DNA of 64,000 bases from Acidimicrobiales bacterium (GTDB lineage: Bacteria > Actinomycetota > Acidimicrobiia > Acidimicrobiales > DATDAH01): the NCBI GenBank assembly GCA_016794585.1, contig JAEUJM010000031.1, forward strand, positions 1 to 64,000. Reading direction: 5' to 3'. This document shows, in pieces, positions 32,275 to 40,487 of the stretch. The stretch's first letter is position 1, and each line of letters opens with the position of its first letter. A model generated the notes under the pieces. It ran no database searches, was not told the origin of the DNA, and saw only the letters and a list, made by a program, of their open reading frames with translations. The position numbers were made by a program, and so were the translations under genes.

Positions 32275-33515
32275 CAGCGGGCCAGCTTCTCGATCGAGCG
32301 GCGCAGCCAGGCGCTCTCCCAGAAGTTCGCCGTGTCGGCGAGCAGCGCCTCGTGGGCGGCGAGGGCCACGGCCTTGGCGCCGGCGTGGCCGCGTTCGACG
32401 GCCAGCACCACGTCGGTGAGCTGGATCGCCTCCACCGGGCGGCCGGCGTCGAGGTGGGCCTGCGCCGCCGCGATCAGCGGGTCGGCGCCTGCCGCGGTCA
32501 CGAGGTCCGGGGCGACCGCCAGCGGAGCCACGCCGTAGAGCTCGGTGGTCGAGCGGTGGTGGAACCAGCCGGCGTAGTTCTCCCAGATGGCCCGCACGTT
32601 CCAGGGCGTCTTGCCGTACCCCTCGCCCACGTCGAGGTGGTCGGGCACCCGGACGGTGCGCATCAGCTCCCACACATCGGCGCCGGCGTTCATGCCGTCG
32701 ACGGTGCGGTCGTGAACCCAGCGCATCGCCTCCTGCATCGCCTCGATCTCCTCGACGATGCGGTCGCCGCCCTCGATGAGGTCGAAGTGGCCGGTGAGGA
32801 GACGCTCGGGGCGCAGCTCCTTCACGATGTCGAGCGAGTCGATGTAGGTGAGGGCGTCGCGGTAGCGGTCGCCGCGGATGGTGACGAGGTTGGGCACGTG
32901 GCCGAACAGCGGCCCGGTGAGGTTGCCCGACAGCAGGGTGGCGGTCTGGGGCAGCCAGATCACCAGCGAGTCGAAGGTCTCCCCGCCGGGGGTGGCGATG
33001 AGCACCAGCTCGCGGTCGCCGACGGTCAGCTCGAGGCGCTCGTCGACGAGGACGGTCGGCTCGGGGAGCTCCGACGAGGCCGCCTCCACCCCGAGGGCCC
33101 GGGTGTGCTCCATCGCGGCGAGGATGGCGTCGATCCAGGCGAAGGCCGAGTTGCGGGAGCGGAAGGCCTCGAGGCGTTGGTTGTCGTTGCGCCACACGCC
33201 GTGGTTGGCCTGGGCGATGAGGTCGGTGCCCTCATCGACGAGGACGGGCAGGCCGCCGACGTGGTCGTAGTGGCCCTGGGTGAGGATCACCGATCGGATG
33301 GGCGAGCCGTCGACGGCGTCGTACTTGGCCCGGTGCAGCGGGCCCTCGAAGCCCATGCCGCTGTTGACCACGACCCGACCGTCCGCGGTGGTGATCAAGT
33401 AGCTGTTGCTGAGCCCAGGTGACAGCCACACGCCGTCGCCCACGTCGACCGCCGGCGCGTCGGTGGCCGGGGTGATGGCGTCGGCGCCGGGCCGTTCGCG
33501 GTGGATGCCGGGCAT
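32274..33515 (-). CDS. Alkylsulfatase-like metallo-beta-lactamase protein
   Basis: The 413-residue protein has the MBL fold followed by the alkyl-sulfatase dimerisation domain (WFHHRSTTELYGVAP and the following helices), as in SdsA1/BDS1. The metal motif H-x-H-x-D-H is altered: TQGHYDHVGG, with Q80 where the first His should be, keeping H82, D84 and H85. LLTGHFDLI supplies another His. Catalysis may therefore differ or be lost. Overlaps by one base at both ends with its neighbours, so it is part of the same operon. Confidence 0.8.
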   Translation of the reverse strand: MPGIHRERPGADAITPATDAPAVDVGDGVWLSPGLSNSYLITTADGRVVVNSGMGFEGPLHRAKYDAVDGSPIRSVILTQGHYDHVGGLPVLVDEGTDLIAQANHGVWRNDNQRLEAFRSRNSAFAWIDAILAAMEHTRALGVEAASSELPEPTVLVDERLELTVGDRELVLIATPGGETFDSLVIWLPQTATLLSGNLTGPLFGHVPNLVTIRGDRYRDALTYIDSLDIVKELRPERLLTGHFDLIEGGDRIVEEIEAMQEAMRWVHDRTVDGMNAGADVWELMRTVRVPDHLDVGEGYGKTPWNVRAIWENYAGWFHHRSTTELYGVAPLAVAPDLVTAAGADPLIAAAQAHLDAGRPVEAIQLTDVVLAVERGHAGAKAVALAAHEALLADTANFWESAWLRRSIEKLAR

Positions 33516-34768
33516 CAGCGCACCTCCGGGGTGATCTGGGGGAAGGCCTCGAAGTAGAAGGCGTAGCGGTCGTAGAGGTCGGCGGGCTCGAGGTGGAAGT
33601 CGGCCCGGAGGTCGTAGACGACACGGCCGTCCTTGCCCCGCGGGTTGCCGCCGACGTAGGCCGCCAGCCGCGCCCGGGCCTCGTCGGTCACCCCCACGCC
33701 GGCCACGTCGAGGATGCGAGTCGCCATGGCGAGGTCGTCGGCCATGAACTCGCGGAACTCGACGTCCACCCGCTGCGCGTCGGGGATGAGGTGGGCGTCG
33801 CGCACGCCGGCCCGCAACAACGACTCGATGCGGTCCACCCAGTAGGCGGCCAGCTCGTCGGGCTCGACGGACACGCGCCGGCTGCGGTCGCCGTAGGCGA
33901 GCATGGTGATGGCCGACTGGAGCACCGCGACCGGGTCGCGCAGGGTGAAGGCGACGGTGGCGTCGGGGAAGGTGCGCAGCAGCGGGCCGAGGCGCTCGAG
34001 GTGCTGCGGGCACTTCAGGACCCAGCGGTTCGGGCCGCGCAGGTAGCTGAGCACCTGGAGCTCTCGGCGCAGGAAGGCGTAGTGGGCGTCGTGGTCGAGC
34101 GTGTCCTGGTGGTCCCGCCACGCAGGCACCCGCGCGTGCCACTCGAGCACGTAGGTGCACAGGTCGAGATCCATGAGCTCGCACTCCTCCTCGATGGACC
34201 ACGGCGGGCGGTCGTGCATCAGAGCGGTGAGCGGGGCGACCTGGTTGGCGGCCTCGTGGTCGGCGAGGCAGCGCAGGTAGCGGGGGTCGACGCCGTCGCG
34301 CCCCGGGCCGTCGCCGAGGACAGGGATGGGCTCGGCCACCTCCCACCAGGGCATCGACCGGAGGCGGGTGTCCGAGGCGAGGACGTTGACCAGGTGGGTC
34401 GTGCCCGAGCGGGGCAGCCCCACCACGATGACCGGCGGTTCGAGATCGACCTCGAGGGCCTCGGGGTGGCGCCGCACGAAGTCCTCGAAGCGGAGACGGG
34501 CGGCGAGCAAGCCGACGAGGCGCCGACGCACGATCAGCCGGCCGATGCCGGACAGCCCCTCGTCGGCCTCGACCGCCGCCACCTGGGCGGCGAGGCGGTC
34601 GAGCAGCGTGGGGTCGCCGAAGTCGTCGAGGTGGGTCTGGCGCTCGGCCGAGGCCACCAGGCCCGCAGGATCGAGGTCGATCTCCATCGACCGCGCCAGG
34701 TCGTAGAGCGCCTGGGCGTCGGCGTCGCGCTGGGGCTCGCGCAGGTCCGCGATCCGGATCTCCTCCAC
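33515..34768 (-). CDS. Sulfotransferase
   Basis: The protein (417 residues from GTG 34768; ATG 34795 is possible) has the 5'-PAPS-binding loop VVGLPRSGTTHL and a later RDPVAVLQSA 3'-phosphate motif. These define the Sulfotransfer_3 family, which moves sulfate from PAPS to hydroxyl or amine groups. A purine-rich AGAGGGGGAGG precedes the GTG. It is the first gene of the five-gene operon. Together with a sulfatase-like protein it suggests conjugation and deconjugation of one substrate, or sulfation as activation for elimination; both are inference. Confidence 0.85.
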   Translation of the reverse strand: MEEIRIADLREPQRDADAQALYDLARSMEIDLDPAGLVASAERQTHLDDFGDPTLLDRLAAQVAAVEADEGLSGIGRLIVRRRLVGLLAARLRFEDFVRRHPEALEVDLEPPVIVVGLPRSGTTHLVNVLASDTRLRSMPWWEVAEPIPVLGDGPGRDGVDPRYLRCLADHEAANQVAPLTALMHDRPPWSIEEECELMDLDLCTYVLEWHARVPAWRDHQDTLDHDAHYAFLRRELQVLSYLRGPNRWVLKCPQHLERLGPLLRTFPDATVAFTLRDPVAVLQSAITMLAYGDRSRRVSVEPDELAAYWVDRIESLLRAGVRDAHLIPDAQRVDVEFREFMADDLAMATRILDVAGVGVTDEARARLAAYVGGNPRGKDGRVVYDLRADFHLEPADLYDRYAFYFEAFPQITPEVR

Positions 34769-34880
34769 GCCCTCCCCCTCTTGCCGTCTCTGCATCGGCG
34801 CCCTGTCCGTGCGGACCGCGGGCGGCGGCGACCCTAGCCCGACCCGGGGCGCTGTCCGGCGGGACCCGTCCCCGTGTGGC

Positions 34881-35993
34881 TCAGCTGTCGGCCAGGCGGG
34901 CGGCCTGGGCCTCGGTGACCGCGATCCACTCCTCGACGATGTCGAACACGACGTCGCGGGTGGAGCGGACCGAGTTCATGTTCCCCACGATCTGGCCCAC
35001 CGGCGAGCCCGACAGCTCCTTGTTCTGCGCCCGGGTGAAGCGGTGGGCGGACTCGGCGTAGATGATCCCCTGGAGCGGCATGGGCAGCGGCCCCGGGCCC
35101 TCGGACGACTCCCACGCCTCGGTCCAGGCGGTGCGGAGCTGGCGGGCGGGCTTCCCGGTCATGGCCCGGGAGCGCACCGTGTCGTTCCACGACGCCGCCA
35201 GCAGGTTCTCGACCACCCACGGGCGGGTGTCCGACTCGGCCACCGTCAGCCAGATCGACCCGGTCCACGCGCCCTGGGCGCCGAGCGCCATGGCCGCCGC
35301 CATCTGGCGACCCCGACCGATGCCGCCTGCGGCCAGCACGGGCACGTCCTCGGGCACGGCGTCGACCACCTCGGGCACGAGCACCATGGTCGAGATCTCG
35401 CCGCAGTGGCCGCCGGCCTCGGTGCCCTGGGCGATGAGCACGTCCACGCCGCGCTCGACGTTGCGCTCGGCGTGGCGGGGCGAGCCGCACAGCGCACCGA
35501 CGAGCACGCCGGCGGAGTGGGCGGCGTCGACCGCGTAATCCGGCGGCGGGCCGAGGGCGTTGACCAGCATCGACACGGGGTGCTGGAGCGCCTGGTGGAC
35601 CTGCGCCGGGCCCATCTGGTCGACCCCGAGGCCGGGGGCGATGGTCGGACCTTCGAGGCCCTCGGGCATGGGCGGCACGTCGTGCTCGGCGAGGATGTGC
35701 TCGGCGTACTCGCGGTGCTCCTCTGGGATGAGCGCCTCGAGGTCGGGCAGCTCGAAGTCCTCGCCCTTGCCAACGAACTTCTCGGGCATGGCGAAGTCGA
35801 CCCCGTAGGGCTTGCCGCCGACGTGCTCGTCGATCCAGGTCAGCTCCTGCTCGAGCTGCTCGGGGCTGAAGGCCAGCGCGCCGAGCACGCCGTAGCCGCC
35901 GGCCTTCGAGACCGCGGCGACGACGTCGCGGCAGTGCGAGAAGGCGAAGAGCGGGAACTCGATCCCGAGCCGGTCACAGATCTCCGTGCGCAT
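34881..35993 (-). CDS. Nitronate monooxygenase-like flavoprotein
   Basis: The 370-residue TIM-barrel protein has VAQGTEAGGHCG-like IAQGTEAGGHCGEI, which carries the catalytic His, and LAAGGIGRGRQMAAAMALGAQG for FMN binding. Family members oxidise alkyl nitronates or act as quinone reductases. A C-terminal extension (FTRAQNKELSGSPVGQIVG) is common in actinobacterial members. It is 112 nt upstream of the sulfotransferase on the same strand. It could provide flavin chemistry for the same cluster. Confidence 0.83.
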   Translation of the reverse strand: MRTEICDRLGIEFPLFAFSHCRDVVAAVSKAGGYGVLGALAFSPEQLEQELTWIDEHVGGKPYGVDFAMPEKFVGKGEDFELPDLEALIPEEHREYAEHILAEHDVPPMPEGLEGPTIAPGLGVDQMGPAQVHQALQHPVSMLVNALGPPPDYAVDAAHSAGVLVGALCGSPRHAERNVERGVDVLIAQGTEAGGHCGEISTMVLVPEVVDAVPEDVPVLAAGGIGRGRQMAAAMALGAQGAWTGSIWLTVAESDTRPWVVENLLAASWNDTVRSRAMTGKPARQLRTAWTEAWESSEGPGPLPMPLQGIIYAESAHRFTRAQNKELSGSPVGQIVGNMNSVRSTRDVVFDIVEEWIAVTEAQAARLADS

Positions 35994-36065
35994 GGACGCA
36001 GACCCTACGGCGCGGAGCAGGTGACCCGTTCCGCCGCCGTCGGCGCTCCCTGAAGGGCCGCGGAG

Positions 36066-37202
36066 TCAGGCGTCGCGGCGCAGGCCGCGGTAGAGCAGGC
36101 GCTCGGTGAAGAAGCGGAACAGCAGGGGCTCGACGGCCCAGCGGGGCACGGTGAAGGCCTTGCCGTTGGGCTGGAAGACCGTGAGGCCGTCGTCCTGGAT
36201 GCCGGTGATCGAGCCCCAGCGGTAGCGGGGCGGGGTGAAGGTCTTCGCCGTGCCGGTGCCCTTCAGCGCGACGGCGACGTTGTGGGTGACGACCCGGTAG
36301 CCCCAGTTGCGGGCCGAGCTGCGGTTGGGGTCGCTGGCGGCGACGTCGCCCACCGCAAACACCTCGGGGTGACCCACCACCTGGAGGTGCTCGTCCACCC
36401 GCACGAAACCGTGCTCGTCGAGGATCTCGGCGGGCAGGAAGCCGGTGTTGGGGCGCACCTTGCCGACCGCCCACAGCACGACGTCGGCGGCGAAGGGGTC
36501 CTGCCCCGTCGACCACTCGACGGGGTCGTGGGTCAGCTCCTCGCCAGCGAACCCGTCGGGGAGCACGGCTCGGTGCCCAGGGTGCAGGTGCACGCCCACC
36601 TTCTCGAGGTGGCGGGCCAGACGCCGGCGGGCGTCGGGGTGGTAGTCCGGCAGGGGCTCGTCCTGGGCGAAGAAGAGGTGGACGTCCTTGTCGGGGTGGC
36701 GGCGGGCGAGGTTGTAGGCGGCGCTGACGCCGGTGGCGCCGCCGCCCACCACCGCGACCGTGGTGGCGGCGCCGACTTTCTCGGCCACTGCCGCGAGACC
36801 CGCCTCGACGCCGGCGAGATCCTCGACGCGGTCGCTGCGCCAGAAGCCGTTGGTGACCCCGGTGGCGACCACGAGCACGTCATAGGGCGCGGTCGTGGTG
36901 GCGCCGTCGGCGAGCTCGACCGCCACCTCCTGCGCCGGCAGGTCGACGGCGGTGATGCGCCCGTGCAGGACCCGCACCCGGTCGAGGCGGCGGAAGCGGC
37001 GCAGCGGCAGCAGGTAGTTCCTCCGCCAGCCGGCGGGGTCGGCCACCCGGTTGCCGAGCTCCTGACCGCTCACCAGCGCCGGCCGGGTACCGACGGCGGT
37101 GACGTCGAGGCCCTTGGGAAGATTGGCGGCGACCAGCACGCCCGTGTCGCCGAGACCGGCGACCACCACCCGCTTGCCCGTCGCTTTGCCCCCGTTGCCC
37201 AC
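36066..37202 (-). CDS. FAD-dependent pyridine nucleotide oxidoreductase (NDH-2/FSP1-like)
   Basis: The 378-residue protein has two dinucleotide motifs, VVVAGLGDTGVLVA near the N-terminus and VAVVGGGATGVSAA near residue 145, and the FAD-binding FAVGDVAASD near 295. This layout matches type II NADH dehydrogenases and FSP1-like quinone reductases. No redox disulfide is seen. A C-terminal amphipathic segment (LLFRFFTERLLYRGLRRD) could bind the membrane. Neighbours are the nitronate monooxygenase and a hydrolase. Confidence 0.82.
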   Translation of the reverse strand: MGNGGKATGKRVVVAGLGDTGVLVAANLPKGLDVTAVGTRPALVSGQELGNRVADPAGWRRNYLLPLRRFRRLDRVRVLHGRITAVDLPAQEVAVELADGATTTAPYDVLVVATGVTNGFWRSDRVEDLAGVEAGLAAVAEKVGAATTVAVVGGGATGVSAAYNLARRHPDKDVHLFFAQDEPLPDYHPDARRRLARHLEKVGVHLHPGHRAVLPDGFAGEELTHDPVEWSTGQDPFAADVVLWAVGKVRPNTGFLPAEILDEHGFVRVDEHLQVVGHPEVFAVGDVAASDPNRSSARNWGYRVVTHNVAVALKGTGTAKTFTPPRYRWGSITGIQDDGLTVFQPNGKAFTVPRWAVEPLLFRFFTERLLYRGLRRDA

Positions 37203-37294
37203 GGCGCCAACCTACGGCCCGACGCCACGGGAACGGGCACCCGGGCCGTGCTCCGTGTTCCTGCAGTCGGGGGAGTCAGGGTGGCGGTGGACCC

Positions 37295-38047
37295 TCACCG
37301 CGGGAGGTCGTGCACCCAGTCGCGCAGACGGGCAGCGAAGCCGTCGGGATCGACGAGGTGCAGGAAGTGCCCCGCTCCGGCCACCACCTCCACCGTGGTC
37401 GTGGCCATCTGATCGAGGATGGCGGCGTCCTCCGGTGTCGGGGTGGCGGCCCAGAGCACGAGGGTGGGGACGGCGATGCCGGCGAGCGCCGCGGTCATCT
37501 GTGGCTGCCCGGCGACCGCGACCTCCGGGTTCAGCACCACCTGCCAGTAGGAGCGCACCGTCTCCGCTCGCGGGTGCAGGCCCGACAGGATCGCGGTGCG
37601 CTGTGCGGCATCGACCGGGCCGAGGTCGAGGGTCTGCTCCCACTCGGCGAACGCGTCGTCGAAGTCGTCCCCCAGCAGGCGCTCACGGAAGGGCGCCACG
37701 CGTTCGCAGAGGTGGGGTGTGTACAGGTGCACCGGGTCGACCGCGACCACGGATCGGGGCGTGAACAGCGCAGCGCTGAGCAGGGCGACCACGCTGCCCA
37801 GCGAGTGCCCGACGACGACCGGAGCCTCGACCCCGAGTGCGCTCCACACCTCGTGCACCGCCACCGTGGCCGACAGGGCGTCGCTGCCGTCGTCACCCGA
37901 CCCGCCATGGCCCGGAAGGTCGACCGTGATGCACCGGAAGTCGCCGGCGAGACGTTCGATGACGGGCGCCCAGCGGGTGCGGTCGCTGCCCAGCCCGTGG
38001 ACGAGCACCAGGGTGGGGCCGGTTCCCACGTCGTCGTACGCGAGCAC
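37295..38047 (-). CDS. Alpha/beta hydrolase
   Basis: The 250-residue protein has LVLVHGLGSDRTRW, nucleophile elbow VGHSLGSVVAL (Ser), an Asp region and the catalytic His in AGAGHFLHL. A complete triad is therefore likely, as in MhpC/3-oxoadipate enol-lactonase-type hydrolases. Start is GTG 38047. It is divergent from the SDR gene across 50 bp and precedes the NDH-like gene by 92 nt. Confidence 0.83.
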   Translation of the reverse strand: MLAYDDVGTGPTLVLVHGLGSDRTRWAPVIERLAGDFRCITVDLPGHGGSGDDGSDALSATVAVHEVWSALGVEAPVVVGHSLGSVVALLSAALFTPRSVVAVDPVHLYTPHLCERVAPFRERLLGDDFDDAFAEWEQTLDLGPVDAAQRTAILSGLHPRAETVRSYWQVVLNPEVAVAGQPQMTAALAGIAVPTLVLWAATPTPEDAAILDQMATTTVEVVAGAGHFLHLVDPDGFAARLRDWVHDLPR

Positions 38048-38097
38048 GGGGGGACGGTACCCGGCCGGTCCGATGGGCGCGGTGCCACCATGGGGGG

Positions 38098-38868
38098 ATG
38101 GAGACGCCGGCAGCGCTGTTCGACCTGACGGGCAAGGTGGCCGTCGTCACCGGGGGGAGCCGGGGCATCGGCCGGGCGGTGGCCGAAGGGTTCGCCACCG
38201 CCGGCGCCGACGTGGTCATCGCCAGCCGCAAGTACGACAACTGCGTGATCGCGGCCGACGAGATCGCCGCGGCCACTGGTCGGCGCACGCTGCCGGTCGC
38301 CTGCCACGTCGGCCGGTGGGAGGACGCCGACGCGCTGGTCGACGCGGCCTACGCCGAGTTCGGGCGCTGCGACGTGCTGGTCAACAACGCCGGCATGTCA
38401 CCGCTCTACGACGGACTGCCGTCGGTCACCGAGCAGCTCTACGACAAGGTCCACGCCGTGAACGCCCGGGGACCGTTCCGGTTGAGCGCACTGGTCGGCG
38501 AGCGCATGGCCGCCGGCGACGGAGGCTCGATCATCAACGTGTCCACCGCCGGCTCGTTGCGGCCGATGGCCTCCGACCTCCCCTACGCCATGGCCAAGGC
38601 CGCCCTGAACGCCCTCACCCTCGGCCTCGCCGGCGCGTGGGCACCCAAGGTGCGGGCCAACCTCGTGCTGCCGGGTGCCTTCGACACCGACATCACCGAC
38701 GCCTGGTCACCCGAGATGAAGGCCCAAGCCGGCGCCATGAACCCCATGAAGCGCATCGGCGTGCCCCAAGACATGGTGGGCGTCTGCACCTTCCTCGCCA
38801 GCGACGCCGCGGCCTACGTCAACGGCGCGCAGCTGCTCGTCGACGGCGGCGCCTTCCGCTCGCTCTGA
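38098..38868 (+). CDS. Short-chain dehydrogenase/reductase
   Basis: The 256-residue classical SDR has TGGSRGIGRAVA, NNAGMSPLY, active-site Ser in INVSTAGS, and Tyr-Lys in LPYAMAKAAL, ending in LVDGGAFRSL. Such enzymes act on 3-hydroxyacyl, sterol or sugar substrates; nothing in the sequence decides. It converges on ppk2. Confidence 0.9.
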   Translation: METPAALFDLTGKVAVVTGGSRGIGRAVAEGFATAGADVVIASRKYDNCVIAADEIAAATGRRTLPVACHVGRWEDADALVDAAYAEFGRCDVLVNNAGMSPLYDGLPSVTEQLYDKVHAVNARGPFRLSALVGERMAAGDGGSIINVSTAGSLRPMASDLPYAMAKAALNALTLGLAGAWAPKVRANLVLPGAFDTDITDAWSPEMKAQAGAMNPMKRIGVPQDMVGVCTFLASDAAAYVNGAQLLVDGGAFRSL

Positions 38869-38908
38869 CCTGATCTGATCTCATCCGAGCAGCCCGCCGG
38901 CGCCCTCG

Positions 38909-39718
38909 TCAGTAGCGCTGCTCGACGAAGGTCTGCTCGCTGATGGGCGGGCGCACGTAATCGTCGGGCCCCCGGGGCGGCAGCACCGCCGGCGCCGACG
39001 TGACGTCCTTGTACGGGATCTGGCTCAACAGGTGCGAGATGCAGTTCAGCCGGGCCCTGCGCTTGTCGTCCGACGGCACCACCCACCAGGGCGACCACTT
39101 CGTGTCGGTGAACCGGAACATCTCGTCCTTGGCCCGCGAGTAGTCCGCCCACCGGGCCCGGGACTCGAGGTCCATGGGGCTCAGCTTCCACCGCTTGTCG
39201 GGCCGGTCGATGCGGGCCTGGAAGCGCCGCTCCTGCTCCTCGTCGCTCACCGAGAACCAGTACTTCACCAGGACGATCCCGGAGTGGATCAGCATCCGCT
39301 CGAACTCGGGGACCGACCGCAGGAACTCCGTGTGCTCTTCGTCGGTGCAGAACCCCATCACCCGCTCGACGCCCGCCCGGTTGTACCAGGACCGGTCGAA
39401 CAGCACGATCTCACCCGCCGACGGCAGCTCCGCGACGTAGCGCTGGAAGTACCACTGCGTGCGTTCCTTCTCCGTCGGCGTCCCGAGGGCCACCACCCGC
39501 ACGATGCGCGGGTTCGTGCGCTCGACGATGCGCTTGATGGTGCCTCCCTTGCCGGCGGCGTCCCGCCCCTCGAACAGGACGCAGACCTTGAGGCCCTCGT
39601 CGCGCACCCAGCCCTGGAGCTTCACCAGCTCCCGCTGAAGGTGCTGGAGCTCCTTCTCGTACTCGGCGGTCGGCATCTTGGCCGATCCGGTCGCGCCGTC
39701 ACCGTGCTTCTTGGTCAT
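38909..39718 (-). CDS. ppk2: Polyphosphate kinase 2
   Basis: The 269-residue protein has the PPK2 P-loop FEGRDAAGKGGTIKR, Walker B FDRSWYNRAGVERVMGF and lid-region YWFSVSDEEQERRFQAR. The length fits single-domain class I PPK2. It uses polyphosphate to phosphorylate nucleoside diphosphates (GDP or ADP), and the reverse. It probably acts alone. Confidence 0.93.
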   Translation of the reverse strand: MTKKHGDGATGSAKMPTAEYEKELQHLQRELVKLQGWVRDEGLKVCVLFEGRDAAGKGGTIKRIVERTNPRIVRVVALGTPTEKERTQWYFQRYVAELPSAGEIVLFDRSWYNRAGVERVMGFCTDEEHTEFLRSVPEFERMLIHSGIVLVKYWFSVSDEEQERRFQARIDRPDKRWKLSPMDLESRARWADYSRAKDEMFRFTDTKWSPWWVVPSDDKRRARLNCISHLLSQIPYKDVTSAPAVLPPRGPDDYVRPPISEQTFVEQRY

Positions 39719-39814
39719 GGTCCCACTCCGTCGCGATGCACCACCCGGCGAGCGCCGGCGTGGTGAACCGACGGTAACCGAGTGGCGACGACCCGCTGAC
39801 CGGCCGGCGCACCG

Positions 39815-40423
39815 TCAGACGCGGGCGGCCTCGATGGTGGCGACCGCCGCCTTGCGGACGGCCACGAGCTGAGCGTCGGTGGCGCCGGCCGCCTGGAGGA
39901 GGATGCCCCCGTCGAGCTGGGCCAGCGCCGCAGCCACCGTCCCCGGCGCCCGGCGGGCGGGCACGCCCATGGACACCAGCGCCGGAACGGCCAGCTCCAG
40001 CCAGCGGTCGATCACCCGGGTGGCGGCGGACCGGTACGGCTCGCCCCGCCGGCGGGTGAGCACGAACAGTTCGAGGAAGAGGTCGACGATCCCCTGGGCC
40101 GCTGGGTCGGTGAGCAGGCCCCAGAGCCCCTCGACGAAGGCCTTGGGTGACCGACTGAGCTCGGGAAGGACGAGCTCGAGGGCTCCCGCGAGGCCGTCGG
40201 CGGCCCGGTCCACCACGGCGGCCACGAGGTCGTCCTTCGTGCCGAAGTAGTAGAGGAGCATGCGGTCGCTCGTGCCGACCGACCGGGCCAGGGGGCGGAG
40301 GGAGAGATCGGCGAGCCCGTGCTCGATCGTCCACGCCACCGCTCCGTCGAGGAGCTCGTCTCGGCGCGCGGACGACTCGTCGGGGGGCGGGTTCACATCG
40401 CCATGGTACGCACGAGGCTTCAT
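39815..40423 (-). CDS. TetR-family regulator, controls divergent hydrolase
   Basis: The 202-residue protein has the TetR HTH: LLDGAVAWTIEHGLADLSLRPLARSVGTSDRMLLYYFGTKDDLV in pieces over residues 24-66. The ATG at 40423 lies inside an operator arm and lacks a Shine-Dalgarno sequence; GTG 40396 is an alternative giving nine fewer residues. It is divergent from the hydrolase gene, and both promoters lie between two matched operators, so it should repress both genes. Confidence 0.87.
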   Translation of the reverse strand: MKPRAYHGDVNPPPDESSARRDELLDGAVAWTIEHGLADLSLRPLARSVGTSDRMLLYYFGTKDDLVAAVVDRAADGLAGALELVLPELSRSPKAFVEGLWGLLTDPAAQGIVDLFLELFVLTRRRGEPYRSAATRVIDRWLELAVPALVSMGVPARRAPGTVAAALAQLDGGILLQAAGATDAQLVAVRKAAVATIEAARV

Positions 40424-40478
40424 GTTGTAGCAGTCGCTACAACATGCCTATGCTGGTTGTAGCGACCGCTACAACCAG
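40421..40478. promoter_or_regulatory. Overlapping divergent promoters with two TetR operators
   Basis: Operator 1 is CATGTTGTAGC-AGTC-GCTACAACATG (arms 40421-40431 and 40436-40446). Operator 2 is CTGGTTGTAGC-GACC-GCTACAACCAG (arms 40453-40463 and 40468-40478). Each has perfect 11-bp arms and shares the core TTGTAGC-N4-GCTACAA. The centres are 32 bp apart, three helical turns. A rightward promoter uses TTGTAG (40425-40430), 18 nt, TATGCT (40449-40454). A leftward one uses TTGTAG (40474-40469), 16 nt, CATAGG (40452-40447). Both -35 boxes are inside operators. Confidence 0.8.
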
Positions 40479-40487
40479 GAGAACCAC

